64,000 bases of DNA from JAAYAO01 sp051133435 (GTDB lineage: Bacteria; Actinomycetota; Actinomycetes; Propionibacteriales; Propionibacteriaceae): contig NZ_JBPGNY010000003.1 in assembly GCF_051133435.1 (NCBI RefSeq), forward strand, positions 482,907 to 546,906, given 5' to 3'. Each line of letters begins with the position of its first letter. Position 1 is the first letter of the stretch. Below, piece by piece: positions 32,923 to 41,782 of the stretch. The notes below the pieces were generated by a model, which was given only the letters and a program-made list of their open reading frames with translations, did not search any database and was not told the origin of the DNA. The translations under genes and the position numbers were made by a program.

Positions 32923-35790
32923 GTGGCGATTCCGCGAGCAGCAACGGCTCTCTGGGCGAAATCGGATGGCACTCACGCTTGGGCTTCGTTGCCCATGCAT
33001 ATGGAAGACACCGCTCAGACTGCGAGGTTGTTGTACGACCGATGGCTGAGTAATCAGGTCAAGACACGTTGGACCAAGCACCTTCAAGCCGATGACATGC
33101 GAACGGTGGCGGTGTTCACCGCCGCAGTTCACGACATCGGCAAGGCATCCCCAGCGTTCGCCTCTCAACACGAAGGTCTTGCCGAACGGGTCAGAGCAGC
33201 CGGCTTGACATGCCACACGAAGGACGAACTCCGCACCGACCGCAAAGCGATGCCGCATTCCCTGATCAGCGAGTGGACGTTGAACACCTGGTTGCGCGAC
33301 AAGGGTCAGACGCGGCGCGCCGCACGAGGGCTGGCGTCCGTCGTCGGCGCACATCATGGCCGTCCCGTACCCCGCGACCAATGGAAAGTGCCGAACCACC
33401 GACCCAACGGCACCGGTAAGGACGAATGGGCCGCACTCCGCACCGAACTCCTCGACGACATGGCCGAGCGGACGGGATTCGATGTGCTGCTCGCTGCCGG
33501 CATCAACCTGGAACTGCCGCTGACCACCCTGGTGGAGCTTTCGGGCTTCGTGGTGGTTGCTGACTGGGTTGCGTCCAACACCCGCCTGTTCCCGTTACGT
33601 GAGTGGGACGAAGACGGATTCCCGGACCCCCATCTGGGAGACCGTGCCGCCGCCGGTTGGGGCGAGTTGGCGATGCCACCCCCGTGGCAACCACCCATCC
33701 CCGACTCGGATATCGCCCGGTTCTTCATCAACCGATTCGGGTTCCCGCAGGACGCCTCGCCCTATCCGACGCAGCGCGTGGCCGTTGAACTCGCCCGGTC
33801 GATCGACATCGGCCTGATGTGTATCGAAACGGTCACCGGTGGGGGCAAGACCGAGGCCGCGCTTGCGGTCACCGAAACGATCGCGGCCCGCCGCGGCGCG
33901 CAGGGTGCTTTGGTTGCCTTACCCACTCAGGCCACCACCAATGCAATGTTCGAGCGCATCACGAAATGGATTGACCGCCTCCCGGTTCCTCCGGTCGAAG
34001 TGGGCGCCTGGGCGCTGACGCTGGGGCACGGCAAAGCATCGTTGAACCCCGAGTACGCTGAGCTGGCCGACCTGGTGACCCGATTCGATCGAGAACTGGA
34101 CAAAGATTCCCACGTCGCCGGAATCCATGATCGCGATGAGGGCGCCGACCGGTTGACACAAGCCGTCGTCCATCCGTGGTTTCTCGGTTCCAAGCGCCGC
34201 CTGCTGGCCAACTTCTCGGTTGTCACGATCGACCAACTCCTGATGGCTGCCCTGCAGCGCAAGCATCTGATGCTCGCCCACGTGGCGCTGTCGGGCAAGG
34301 TCATCATCATCGACGAGGCCCATGCCTCCGACGAGTTCATGAACGTCTACCTGGATTCGATCCTCAGTTGGCTGGGCGCTTACGAAGCCCCGGTGATCGT
34401 GTTGTCGGCAACGCTGACGGCCGAACGTCGGCGCCAACTCATGTCCGCCTATGCCGGGCATCGGGCTGCCGAGATCGCCGACATCGACTTCGACCCGAAC
34501 GCCTATCCGCTGATCACCGTCGTGCCTCGCGACGAGTCGCCGATCGTGGTGCAACAGATCGAAACCAGTGCCGCCGAGAACCGTGTGGTGCATTGGGGAT
34601 GGCACCCGACCGACACGGCCACGTTGGTGAATACGGTCACTGAGTCCATTGCCGACGGCGGCTGCGCTTTGGTCGTTCGCAACACCGTGGCGGATGCCCA
34701 GGCCACGGCCGACGCGCTGGCCGAGGCGGGGCTGCCGGTGCGGCTGAACCACGCCGGATTCATCGGCGTTGACCGGGCTGCCAATGATGGGGAGCTCTTG
34801 GACTTGTTCGGCAACAAGGCCACGGGTACCCGTCCGGAGCGTGCCGCGGTGGTGGCCACGCAGGTCGTTGAGCAGAGCTTGGATGTCGACTTCGATGTGC
34901 TGTTCACCGACCTCGCGCCCGTTGACCTCCTCCTGCAACGCATCGGCCGGCTCCATCGACACCGCCGCATCCGGCCGCGGGGCCTCAGCGACGCCTTCGT
35001 CCATGTGCTGGCCGACATCTCGGATTCCGGTCCACCGCGGGCAACAGGCGGCTCGGAGGCGGTGTACGGGCCGTACCTTCTGTTACGCACCGCAGCGGCG
35101 TTGATGTCCCACGGACCGACCATCACCCAGCCGGGGGACGTGTCACCGCTGGTCACCGCCGCGCTCGGTTCGGCGGAGTCGGTGCCGGAAGCCTGGGCCG
35201 AAGAAGTCGACCAAGCCCGCAAGGACAGGCAAGCCGAACTGGCCGAGCAACACAAGAAGGCCCGCCAGTGGTGTGTGCAGCCGTGGCAAGGGGCGAACGA
35301 GACACGTCGCTCGCTCGGCGAATGGCTCACCACTTCGAATGACTACACCGAGATTCAGCTCGGTGCGACCGTCCGCGACATCAAGCCGACCTTGGAGGTG
35401 ATCATCGTCCCGGTCACCCCGGACGGGTCGGCGGCGATCCGTCCGCCGTGGATGTCGGACGAGGATGCCCCGCTCGATGTGCTCGACACCTCGACCTTGC
35501 CCAGTGACGACGTCGCCCGGGAGATCGCGAGCTGGTCGGTACGACTGCCCAGCCGTCTCACCCCCAGCCACATTCACTTGGACGCCCTCATCGACGCCAT
35601 CAGCTCGATCCCCGCTACCAAGCGGTGGGCATGGGGGCGTCATCGCCTACTGAAGGGCGAACTGTTCCTACCCATGTTTCAACAGTCCGAAGGAGGCACC
35701 ACGTTGCGTACGACCATCACCGGGAAGGATCGCCGGATACACCTGCGGTACTCCCCCGAAAGAGGTTTGGAAGAGGTTGACGAGCCATGA
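32923..35790 (+). CDS. cas3: CRISPR-associated helicase/nuclease Cas3 (type I-E)
   Basis: The 955-residue product starts at GTG with AAGGAGG 6 nt upstream. The N-terminal HD nuclease has HD (70-71), the PHS motif (111-113) and GAHHG (142-146). The SF2 helicase follows: Walker A TGGGKT (305-310), DEAH (464-467), SAT (495-497), a QVVEQSLDVDFD motif and QRIGRLHRH (motif VI). All catalytic motifs are intact. Cas3 is recruited by target-bound Cascade and degrades the DNA processively. It is the first gene of the operon, its stop overlaps cas8e by 4 bp, and its promoter carries the mini-CRISPR target. Partial complementarity there would be expected to repress without activating Cas3. Confidence 0.97.
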   Translation: MAIPRAATALWAKSDGTHAWASLPMHMEDTAQTARLLYDRWLSNQVKTRWTKHLQADDMRTVAVFTAAVHDIGKASPAFASQHEGLAERVRAAGLTCHTKDELRTDRKAMPHSLISEWTLNTWLRDKGQTRRAARGLASVVGAHHGRPVPRDQWKVPNHRPNGTGKDEWAALRTELLDDMAERTGFDVLLAAGINLELPLTTLVELSGFVVVADWVASNTRLFPLREWDEDGFPDPHLGDRAAAGWGELAMPPPWQPPIPDSDIARFFINRFGFPQDASPYPTQRVAVELARSIDIGLMCIETVTGGGKTEAALAVTETIAARRGAQGALVALPTQATTNAMFERITKWIDRLPVPPVEVGAWALTLGHGKASLNPEYAELADLVTRFDRELDKDSHVAGIHDRDEGADRLTQAVVHPWFLGSKRRLLANFSVVTIDQLLMAALQRKHLMLAHVALSGKVIIIDEAHASDEFMNVYLDSILSWLGAYEAPVIVLSATLTAERRRQLMSAYAGHRAAEIADIDFDPNAYPLITVVPRDESPIVVQQIETSAAENRVVHWGWHPTDTATLVNTVTESIADGGCALVVRNTVADAQATADALAEAGLPVRLNHAGFIGVDRAANDGELLDLFGNKATGTRPERAAVVATQVVEQSLDVDFDVLFTDLAPVDLLLQRIGRLHRHRRIRPRGLSDAFVHVLADISDSGPPRATGGSEAVYGPYLLLRTAAALMSHGPTITQPGDVSPLVTAALGSAESVPEAWAEEVDQARKDRQAELAEQHKKARQWCVQPWQGANETRRSLGEWLTTSNDYTEIQLGATVRDIKPTLEVIIVPVTPDGSAAIRPPWMSDEDAPLDVLDTSTLPSDDVAREIASWSVRLPSRLTPSHIHLDALIDAISSIPATKRWAWGRHRLLKGELFLPMFQQSEGGTTLRTTITGKDRRIHLRYSPERGLEEVDEP

Positions 35791-37376
35791 GCTTCAACCT
35801 GCTGAACGAGCCATGGGTGCCGGTCATCATGACCGACGGCACCACCACCGACCTATCCCTGATCGAGTGCTTCGAGCGGGCAGGCGAGGTTCGCAGAATC
35901 AGTGGTGACCTACCCACCCAGTCATTCGCGATCCTGCGGGTACTGCTGGCGATCTGCCATGACGCCATCGGGTTCCACGACCTGGACGAGGTAGCCGATC
36001 TGATCGACGAAGGCCTGCCCGTAGACCGTGTCGTCGAATACCTGACTGCTTTGGAGGGCAGATTCGATCTGTTCGACCCGAAGAGGCCTTTCTTCCAGGT
36101 TGCGACCCTGCGTACCGCGAAGGACGAAGCCTCTCCGCTGAACAAACTGATCAGCGACGTCCCGAACGGGCACCCGTTCATGACAACTCGTGGCGGCGAG
36201 GCGTTGGACTGCATCACGGCCGCCGAAGCCGCCCGTTGGCTGATTCATGCCCAGGCGTTCGACCCCAGCGGCATCCGCTCGGCTGCGGTCGGCGATCCGG
36301 AAACCTCGGGTGGCAGGGGATATCCGATCGGCCCGTCGTGGGTGGGACAGATCGGTGGCATTGTCCTGCACGGGCACACCTTGGCCGAAACGCTGACATA
36401 CAACATCTGCCCAACTCCCAACGACCCCAAGAATCGTCCGGTGTGGGCACAGGAGAAGCCTCACACCGAGCGACGCCAGATGGAGCCGGCACCGGCCGGC
36501 CCGGTCGAGCTACTTGTGTGGCAGTCACGACGGATCCGGCTGGTAGGTGACCGGGATGGGGTAACCGGCGTGGTTTTGGCGCAGGGCGACAAGATGACTC
36601 CGCAGAATCGCCAAGACATCGAACACATGACCGCGTGGCGGTATTCCAAGCCGCAGACCAAGAAGTTCGGCATCGACGTCTACATGCCTTTGGAACACGA
36701 CCCGGCCAGGTCGGCCTGGCGTGGTGTTCCTAACTTGTTGGGGTCAGCCGGGCTCAATGACGTCGGTAAAGAGGCCTCGTTGCCGCCGGAAACGATCATC
36801 ACTCTGCAATCGATCGACGCCGGCGACGCGGATCTTCCGTTGACTGTGACCGTCGAGGCGGTCGGCCTGATGTACGGCCCACAGAATGCGGTCATCGAGG
36901 AACTGGTCAATGATTCACTCGATCTTCGACTGGGGATCCTGGGCGAGAAGTCGGGCGCTGTTCGGGTGATGGTGAACGACGCCGTCCAACTGGCCGATAC
37001 GTGTGTCTGGCAACTTGGCAACTTCGCAAGCAACCTCGTTGCCGCTGCGGGTGACTTCGACGGAATCGAAGGAGCCAAGGACCATGCCATGTTCCTCGGT
37101 TGGTCGGCCATCGACGATGCCGCCCGGGAATGGCTGGCGGGCCTGTCGGAAAGCACCGACACGATCGAAGCCATGCGCGAATGGCAACAGGTCTTGCGAG
37201 CAGCCCTCACCGGGGTGGCCGTCCGGTTGGCTGCCGACAGTTCCCCGGCCGCGGTGACGGGCCGGCTCACCAAGCGTGGCTTCATGACCGCGGCCAAGGC
37301 TGAATCGATCTATCACGGCGTTCTACGCAAGGAACTCCCCTTGGCATATCCCAAGCAGAAGGAGCAGGCATCATGA
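35787..37376 (+). CDS. cas8e: Cascade large subunit Cas8e (Cse1/CasA)
   Basis: The 529-residue product begins SFNLLNEPWVPVI, the typical N-terminal signature of Cse1. FDLFDPKRPFFQV (about 91-103) and NPT-like loops for PAM and L1 contact follow (about 110-150). The C-terminal ~170 residues form a helical bundle. Cas8e recognises the PAM and recruits Cas3. Length is normal for the family. It overlaps cas3 and cse2 by 4 bp each. Confidence 0.96.
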   Translation: MSFNLLNEPWVPVIMTDGTTTDLSLIECFERAGEVRRISGDLPTQSFAILRVLLAICHDAIGFHDLDEVADLIDEGLPVDRVVEYLTALEGRFDLFDPKRPFFQVATLRTAKDEASPLNKLISDVPNGHPFMTTRGGEALDCITAAEAARWLIHAQAFDPSGIRSAAVGDPETSGGRGYPIGPSWVGQIGGIVLHGHTLAETLTYNICPTPNDPKNRPVWAQEKPHTERRQMEPAPAGPVELLVWQSRRIRLVGDRDGVTGVVLAQGDKMTPQNRQDIEHMTAWRYSKPQTKKFGIDVYMPLEHDPARSAWRGVPNLLGSAGLNDVGKEASLPPETIITLQSIDAGDADLPLTVTVEAVGLMYGPQNAVIEELVNDSLDLRLGILGEKSGAVRVMVNDAVQLADTCVWQLGNFASNLVAAAGDFDGIEGAKDHAMFLGWSAIDDAAREWLAGLSESTDTIEAMREWQQVLRAALTGVAVRLAADSSPAAVTGRLTKRGFMTAAKAESIYHGVLRKELPLAYPKQKEQAS

Positions 37377-37987
37377 CGAACGACCACATCAGGTGCGGGA
37401 AGTTCGTGGCTCAGCGCATCAGGTACCTGCTGGGGGACAACCCGGCCAACCCCAGGCCCACGTCACGCGCCATGCTGGCGCAACTGCGTCAGGCGGCCGC
37501 ACAGGAGCCGGGCACCGTCCCGTCGGTGTGGTCGGTGACGACCGAGGGGCTGCCGGAGTTGCCCGAACCCATGGCGACCAGGGTGGAGACCGCAATCCAC
37601 ATCGCGCTCACGCAGTTCGCGACCCACCAGCAAGCTCGTTCCACATCGATGCATGTGCCGGACGTGCCCTTCGGGCAGGCCGTGCGTCGCTTGGCGAACC
37701 TGTCTAGTTCCGAGGGCGAACCACAGGAGAGCCCGGTGTACGCCCGCTTCACCGCCCTGTCCATGACCACCGCGGTACCGGGCATCCTCGCCCACTCCCG
37801 CGGCATCATCACCCAACTGCGCTCCCACGACATCGGCTTCGACTACGAGCGCTACGCCGACGATCTGTATTGGCTGCAGGTGCCCGGATCCGCCGGCAGC
37901 GTCCACCGCCGTTGGGGACGCGACTTCCACCGCTTCGTTCCTCCCACCACCACCGACACCACTGCCATCGAAGGAGTATCAGCGTGA
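37373..37987 (+). CDS. cse2: Cascade small subunit Cse2 (CasB)
   Basis: The 204-residue, mainly helical protein matches Cse2 in length and position. It carries Arg/Lys-rich helices such as VPFGQAVRRLANL and a C-terminal segment YADDLYWLQVPGSAGSVHRRWGRDF-type (aromatic and Arg-rich; about 165-190) seen in the family. Two copies form the belly of Cascade and stabilise the non-target strand. It overlaps cas8e and cas7e by 4 bp each. Confidence 0.93.
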   Translation: MTNDHIRCGKFVAQRIRYLLGDNPANPRPTSRAMLAQLRQAAAQEPGTVPSVWSVTTEGLPELPEPMATRVETAIHIALTQFATHQQARSTSMHVPDVPFGQAVRRLANLSSSEGEPQESPVYARFTALSMTTAVPGILAHSRGIITQLRSHDIGFDYERYADDLYWLQVPGSAGSVHRRWGRDFHRFVPPTTTDTTAIEGVSA

Positions 37988-39114
37988 CCACCTACATCGA
38001 GATCCATGCCATCCAGAACGTGCCGCCGTCGAACATCAACCGCGATGATTCCGGCACCCCGAAATCGGCCCAGTACGGCGGGGTCACCCGCCACCGGGTT
38101 TCGTCGCAGTCGTGGAAGCGGGCCATGCGGGAAGACTTCAACGCCTCACTGGACCCCAACGATGTCGGCACTCGCAGCCGCATGATCACCTCGGCCATCG
38201 AGGATGCCATCGTCGAACGTTCTCCGGAGTTGGCCGACAAGGCCCTCGACCTTGCGGTCGCGGCGATGGAAGCCGCCGGCTTCAAGAAGCCCGTTCCCAA
38301 GACCCGCGGCAAAGCCGACGAAGAAACCGCCAAACCCGAAACCGGCTACTTGGTGTTCATGTCCCAGCAGCAGATCAACACCCTCGCCGAGGCTGCGATC
38401 GCCGCCAGTGGTGAGGCGTCACCGTTGAAGGCGATGAAGGCCGAGAAGGTGAAGGATCGGATCGACACCGACCACTCCATCGATATTGCGCTCTTCGGCC
38501 GGATGGTCGCCGACTCCGCCGACCTGAACGTGGATGCCGCCTGCCAGGTGGCCCATGCGATTTCGGTGCACGAAGCATCGCCGGAGTACGACTTCTACAC
38601 CGCCGTCGACGATGCCAAGAGCCGCAATGAGGACGAACAGGATGCCGGCGCCGGAATGATGGGCACCGTGGGTTTCGTCTCGTCGACCCTGTACCGCTAC
38701 GCGGCGGTCAACCTCGACCAGCTCCGCGAGAATCTGGGCAATGACGACGCCGTGCGCAAGGCGCTGGACGCGTTCCTGCGCAGCTTCATGACCGCCATGC
38801 CAGGCGGTAAGCAGACCACGTTCGCCCACACCACCCGTCCGTCCGCCGTGGTGGTCACCGTCGCCGAGGGCCAGCCCACGAGCCTGGTCGGCGCCTTCGA
38901 ACGCCCGGTGCGACCCGACAACGGGTACGTGCGCCCGGCCGTTGAGGCCTTGTCGAAGCATGCCGTCGAGATGTTCGAGACGTGGCGCTCGCCGAGCCAC
39001 GTGTTGGTCACCGGCCCCAAATCCGACATCGAGCCGCTCTCGTCCTTGGGCACGACGGGCTCGGTCGACGAGGTTGTTACCCGGGCCATCGATGCCGCGT
39101 TGGAGTCGGCGTGA
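37984..39114 (+). CDS. cas7e: Cascade backbone protein Cas7e (Cse4/CasC)
   Basis: From the GTG at 37984, in a 4-bp overlap with cse2, the product has 376 residues. It begins TTYIEIHAIQNVPPSNINRDDSG and contains GVTRHRVSSQSWKRAMR (about 31-47), the RNA-binding signature of Cas7e. Six copies normally line the 32-nt guide, each covering 6 nt and flipping out every sixth base. That rule is central to reading the mini-CRISPR. The upstream extension of the open frame lies inside cse2 and is not coding. Confidence 0.96.
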   Translation: MTTYIEIHAIQNVPPSNINRDDSGTPKSAQYGGVTRHRVSSQSWKRAMREDFNASLDPNDVGTRSRMITSAIEDAIVERSPELADKALDLAVAAMEAAGFKKPVPKTRGKADEETAKPETGYLVFMSQQQINTLAEAAIAASGEASPLKAMKAEKVKDRIDTDHSIDIALFGRMVADSADLNVDAACQVAHAISVHEASPEYDFYTAVDDAKSRNEDEQDAGAGMMGTVGFVSSTLYRYAAVNLDQLRENLGNDDAVRKALDAFLRSFMTAMPGGKQTTFAHTTRPSAVVVTVAEGQPTSLVGAFERPVRPDNGYVRPAVEALSKHAVEMFETWRSPSHVLVTGPKSDIEPLSSLGTTGSVDEVVTRAIDAALESA

Positions 39115-39833
39115 GCGTCCTGATTCTGCGCTTGGCGGGCCCCCTGCAGAGTTGGGGGGCAGCCAGTCGATTCAACCGCCGGGCCACCGAGCCCTTCCCG
39201 ACCAAGAGCGGGATCGTGGGCTTGCTGGCAGCAGCGCAAGGAAGGCGCCGAGCCGACGAGATCGAGGATCTGCTCGGCCTGGAACTTGCCGTGCGCACCG
39301 ACCAGCGCGGCCAACCACTCCGCGATTTCCACACCGCGCATCACCCCGTGAGCGGGGCTGCGATGCCGTTGACCGAACGCTTCTACTGGAGTGATGCGGT
39401 GTTCACGGCCTATGTCGGCGGACCCGACCCGGTGCTCGAGGGCTTGGACGAGGCCCTGCGGGATCCCCGGTATCCGCTGTATCTGGGGCGTCGATCGTGC
39501 GTGCCGGAGGGGCGCATGGTGCTGGGACGACACGAGGGTGATGTGGCTACCGCGGTTCGCGAGACCCCGTGGGCGGCCGGGTTCAGTGGCAGACGCAAAG
39601 CTGCCCGTGAGGTTTCGGTGCGATTGCCGGTGCAAGCTGATGTGTCGGTGTTCGCCGGCGAACAGCCCAGCCGTGAGATCAACGACGTCCCGCTGTCCTT
39701 CGACCCCCACCACCGGCAGTACCGCAGCCGCATGGTCGTCGAGACCCACGTGGTGGTTCCCACGGGTAACAAGATCCCGTCAGAGGGGGTCGCCGAACAC
39801 GACCCGATGGCGTTGTTGGGAGGGGCATCGTGA
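39111..39833 (+). CDS. cas5e: Cascade subunit Cas5e (CasD)
   Basis: From the GTG at 39111 the product has 240 residues and begins VLILRLAGPLQSWG, followed by RRATEPFPTKSGIVGLLAAA-type residues, the hallmark of Cas5e. It caps the 5' handle of crRNA at the foot of Cascade. It overlaps cas7e by 4 bp at its start and cas6e by 4 bp at its end. Confidence 0.96.
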   Translation: MSVLILRLAGPLQSWGAASRFNRRATEPFPTKSGIVGLLAAAQGRRRADEIEDLLGLELAVRTDQRGQPLRDFHTAHHPVSGAAMPLTERFYWSDAVFTAYVGGPDPVLEGLDEALRDPRYPLYLGRRSCVPEGRMVLGRHEGDVATAVRETPWAAGFSGRRKAAREVSVRLPVQADVSVFAGEQPSREINDVPLSFDPHHRQYRSRMVVETHVVVPTGNKIPSEGVAEHDPMALLGGAS

Positions 39834-40465
39834 TCTTGACTCGTACGTATCTCAACGCACGGCGGGCGGGGGCCCGCAAGTTGCTCGGGTCCCCCCAGGC
39901 GATGCATGCCGCGATCCTGGCCGGGTTCGCGCCCGGCGTGGACCCGGGGCGTGTCCTGTGGCGTTGCGACCCCATCGACCCGATGCGTCCGGCCCTCTAC
40001 GTGGTGAGCAAAAGTCGTCCAGACTTCGCCCACCTGGAGGAACAGGCCGGTTGGCCAACCCAACCGACCACGGAATCGGCGTCCTATGCACCCCTGCTGG
40101 ATTCCTTGGCTCAGGGACAGGAATGGGGCTTTCGGCTGACCGCCAACCCGACGCACCGGGCCGTCATCGGTGATCGACGCCGCATCGTGGCTCACGTCAC
40201 CGTCGCCCAGCAACTCAACTGGTTGTTGGAACGTGCCGACCGCTTGGGCATCAGTTTCGGAGAGGCCGAGGCCCCCAACATCCAGTTGATTCACCGGGAA
40301 ACACGGAGTTTCCGCCGCGAGAAGTCGACCGTCACCCTCGGCACAGCCACCTTCGGTGGAGTGTTACGGGTGGAGGACGCGGATCTGCTGCGTGAGGCTC
40401 TGGTCAGCGGCATCGGGCGTGCGAAGGCCTACGGTTGTGGGTTGATGACCCTGGCCAGGCCATGA
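39830..40465 (+). CDS. cas6e: crRNA-processing endoribonuclease Cas6e (CasE)
   Basis: The 211-residue product starts at GTG. It has two ferredoxin-like halves, a catalytic His in QAMHAAIL (His26), a basic strand RRIVAHVTVAQQ, and the C-terminal Gly-rich GIGRAKAYGCGLM loop. It cuts at the 3' base of the CCCCGC/GCGGGG hairpin, leaving an 8-nt 5' handle, and stays bound as the Cascade head. The R2 repeat upstream of cas3 keeps a matching stem. It overlaps cas5e and cas1e by 4 bp. Confidence 0.96.
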   Translation: MILTRTYLNARRAGARKLLGSPQAMHAAILAGFAPGVDPGRVLWRCDPIDPMRPALYVVSKSRPDFAHLEEQAGWPTQPTTESASYAPLLDSLAQGQEWGFRLTANPTHRAVIGDRRRIVAHVTVAQQLNWLLERADRLGISFGEAEAPNIQLIHRETRSFRREKSTVTLGTATFGGVLRVEDADLLREALVSGIGRAKAYGCGLMTLARP

Positions 40466-41388
40466 TCGGCGCTGCGCCGCCCACCTCGAAGCAGCTCATC
40501 CGGGTGGAGGATCGGGTCACGTTCCTCCACCTGGAGCGCTGCACCATCAGCAGGGATGCCGATGCCATCACTGCGACCGATCAGAGCGGCACCATTCATG
40601 TCCCGGCGGCCGGCATCAACGCCGTCATTCTCGGGCCGGGCACTCGGGTCACCCATCACGCCATGATGCTCATGGCGTCCTGTGGTGTGACTGTCGTCTG
40701 GACCGGCGAAGAGGGCGTGCGCTACTACGCGCACGGCTCACCGTTGGCCACCTCGACCAGGTACTTGGAGGCGCAGGCTGCAGCGGTTTCGAATACCCGG
40801 TCGCGGTTGGCGGTCGCTCGCACCATGTACGAGATGCGCTTCCCCGACGAAGTGGTCTCGACGCTGACGATGCAGCAACTGCGCGGACGCGAAGGTGCTC
40901 GGGTACGGAACCTGTATCGCAAGGAATCGGAGCGCACTGGCGTGCCTTGGACCCGCCGTTCATATGACCCGGACCGATTCGAGGAGTCGGACCCCATCAA
41001 CCAGGCACTTTCGGCAGCACATTCGTGTCTGTACGGCGTTGTTCATGCGGTTGTGGTGTCGCTGGGCTGCGCGCCGGGTCTGGGTTTCATTCATCATGGG
41101 CATTCACGCGCGTTCGTCTACGACTTGGCCGACCTGTACAAGGCGGAGGTAACGATTCCGATCGCCTTCAACGTGGTTGCAGAAGGGTCACTCGATGTCA
41201 GCGGCGATACCAGACGCCAAGTTCGTGACGCGATGCGCGCCAGTGACCTGTTGCGTCGTTGCGTGACCGACTTGCGCCGGTTGCTGCTGCCCGATGCCGA
41301 CCCGATCGATGTCGACATCATCCGGTTGTGGGATGAACGGGCAGGGAGCGTGGCCGGCGGAGTGGATTATGGCGAGGTCGACTGGTGA
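40462..41388 (+). CDS. cas1e: CRISPR adaptation integrase Cas1e
   Basis: From the ATG at 40462 the product has 308 residues. The N-terminal beta domain contains GTIHVPAAGINAVILGPGT and ASCGVTVVWTGEEG. The C-terminal helical domain carries the metal ligands within GLGFIHHGHSRAFVYDLADLY (about 211-231) and an upstream Glu. It forms the Cas1-Cas2 integrase that inserts new spacers at the leader end. It overlaps cas6e by 4 bp and cas2e by 4 bp. Confidence 0.96.
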   Translation: MIGAAPPTSKQLIRVEDRVTFLHLERCTISRDADAITATDQSGTIHVPAAGINAVILGPGTRVTHHAMMLMASCGVTVVWTGEEGVRYYAHGSPLATSTRYLEAQAAAVSNTRSRLAVARTMYEMRFPDEVVSTLTMQQLRGREGARVRNLYRKESERTGVPWTRRSYDPDRFEESDPINQALSAAHSCLYGVVHAVVVSLGCAPGLGFIHHGHSRAFVYDLADLYKAEVTIPIAFNVVAEGSLDVSGDTRRQVRDAMRASDLLRRCVTDLRRLLLPDADPIDVDIIRLWDERAGSVAGGVDYGEVDW

Positions 41389-41738
41389 TCACCATCGTGC
41401 TGAGCAAGGTGCCGCCGGGACTTCGCGGCCACCTGACGAAGTGGTTGATGGAAGTGGCTCCTGGAGTGTTCGTGGGACGGGTGGCAGCTCGCGTGCGCGA
41501 TGAGCTGTGGAAGATCATCCTGGCCGGCGTGGAGGATGGCACCGCGTTGATGATCCTGAGTGCCCAGAACGAACAGGGATTCGAGATCCGCAATGCGGGG
41601 CACCGGTGGACCCCTGTGAATCTCGACGGTTTCGTCACCGTCAAGCGGCCCCCGGCGAATGACATTGACTCGCCTCAGATCAAGACTCCTATTCCTCGAG
41701 CCTCTCGCTATCGCTGGCTGCGATCTCGAACAAAGTGA
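41385..41738 (+). CDS. cas2e: CRISPR adaptation protein Cas2e
   Basis: The 117-residue product begins MITIVLSKVPPGLRGHLTKW and has GVFVGRVAARVRDELW (about 28-43), the I-E type Cas2 pattern. It is the structural dimer that bridges Cas1 and measures the prespacer. The C-terminus has a 20-residue basic tail. It is the last cas gene, and its stop lies only 44 bp before the first repeat. Confidence 0.96.
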   Translation: MITIVLSKVPPGLRGHLTKWLMEVAPGVFVGRVAARVRDELWKIILAGVEDGTALMILSAQNEQGFEIRNAGHRWTPVNLDGFVTVKRPPANDIDSPQIKTPIPRASRYRWLRSRTK

Positions 41739-41782
41739 ACCGCAGACGCAAGGACGGCCGGTAAACTCCGTAGTCAACAAGT
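41739..41782 (+). promoter_or_regulatory. Short CRISPR leader
   Basis: Only 44 bp separate cas2e from the array. TAAACT (41762-41767) fits a -10 and would start the pre-crRNA a few bases before the first repeat. Leader signals for integration may extend into the cas2e 3' end. Confidence 0.6.

Noticed and set aside
32732..33049. A small ORF starting near R2 and entering cas3, as a possible CreT-like toxin
   Set aside because: It runs out of frame into cas3, has no RBS and no feature of the described RNA toxins. The guide target fits the cas3 promoter itself, so autoregulation is simpler.
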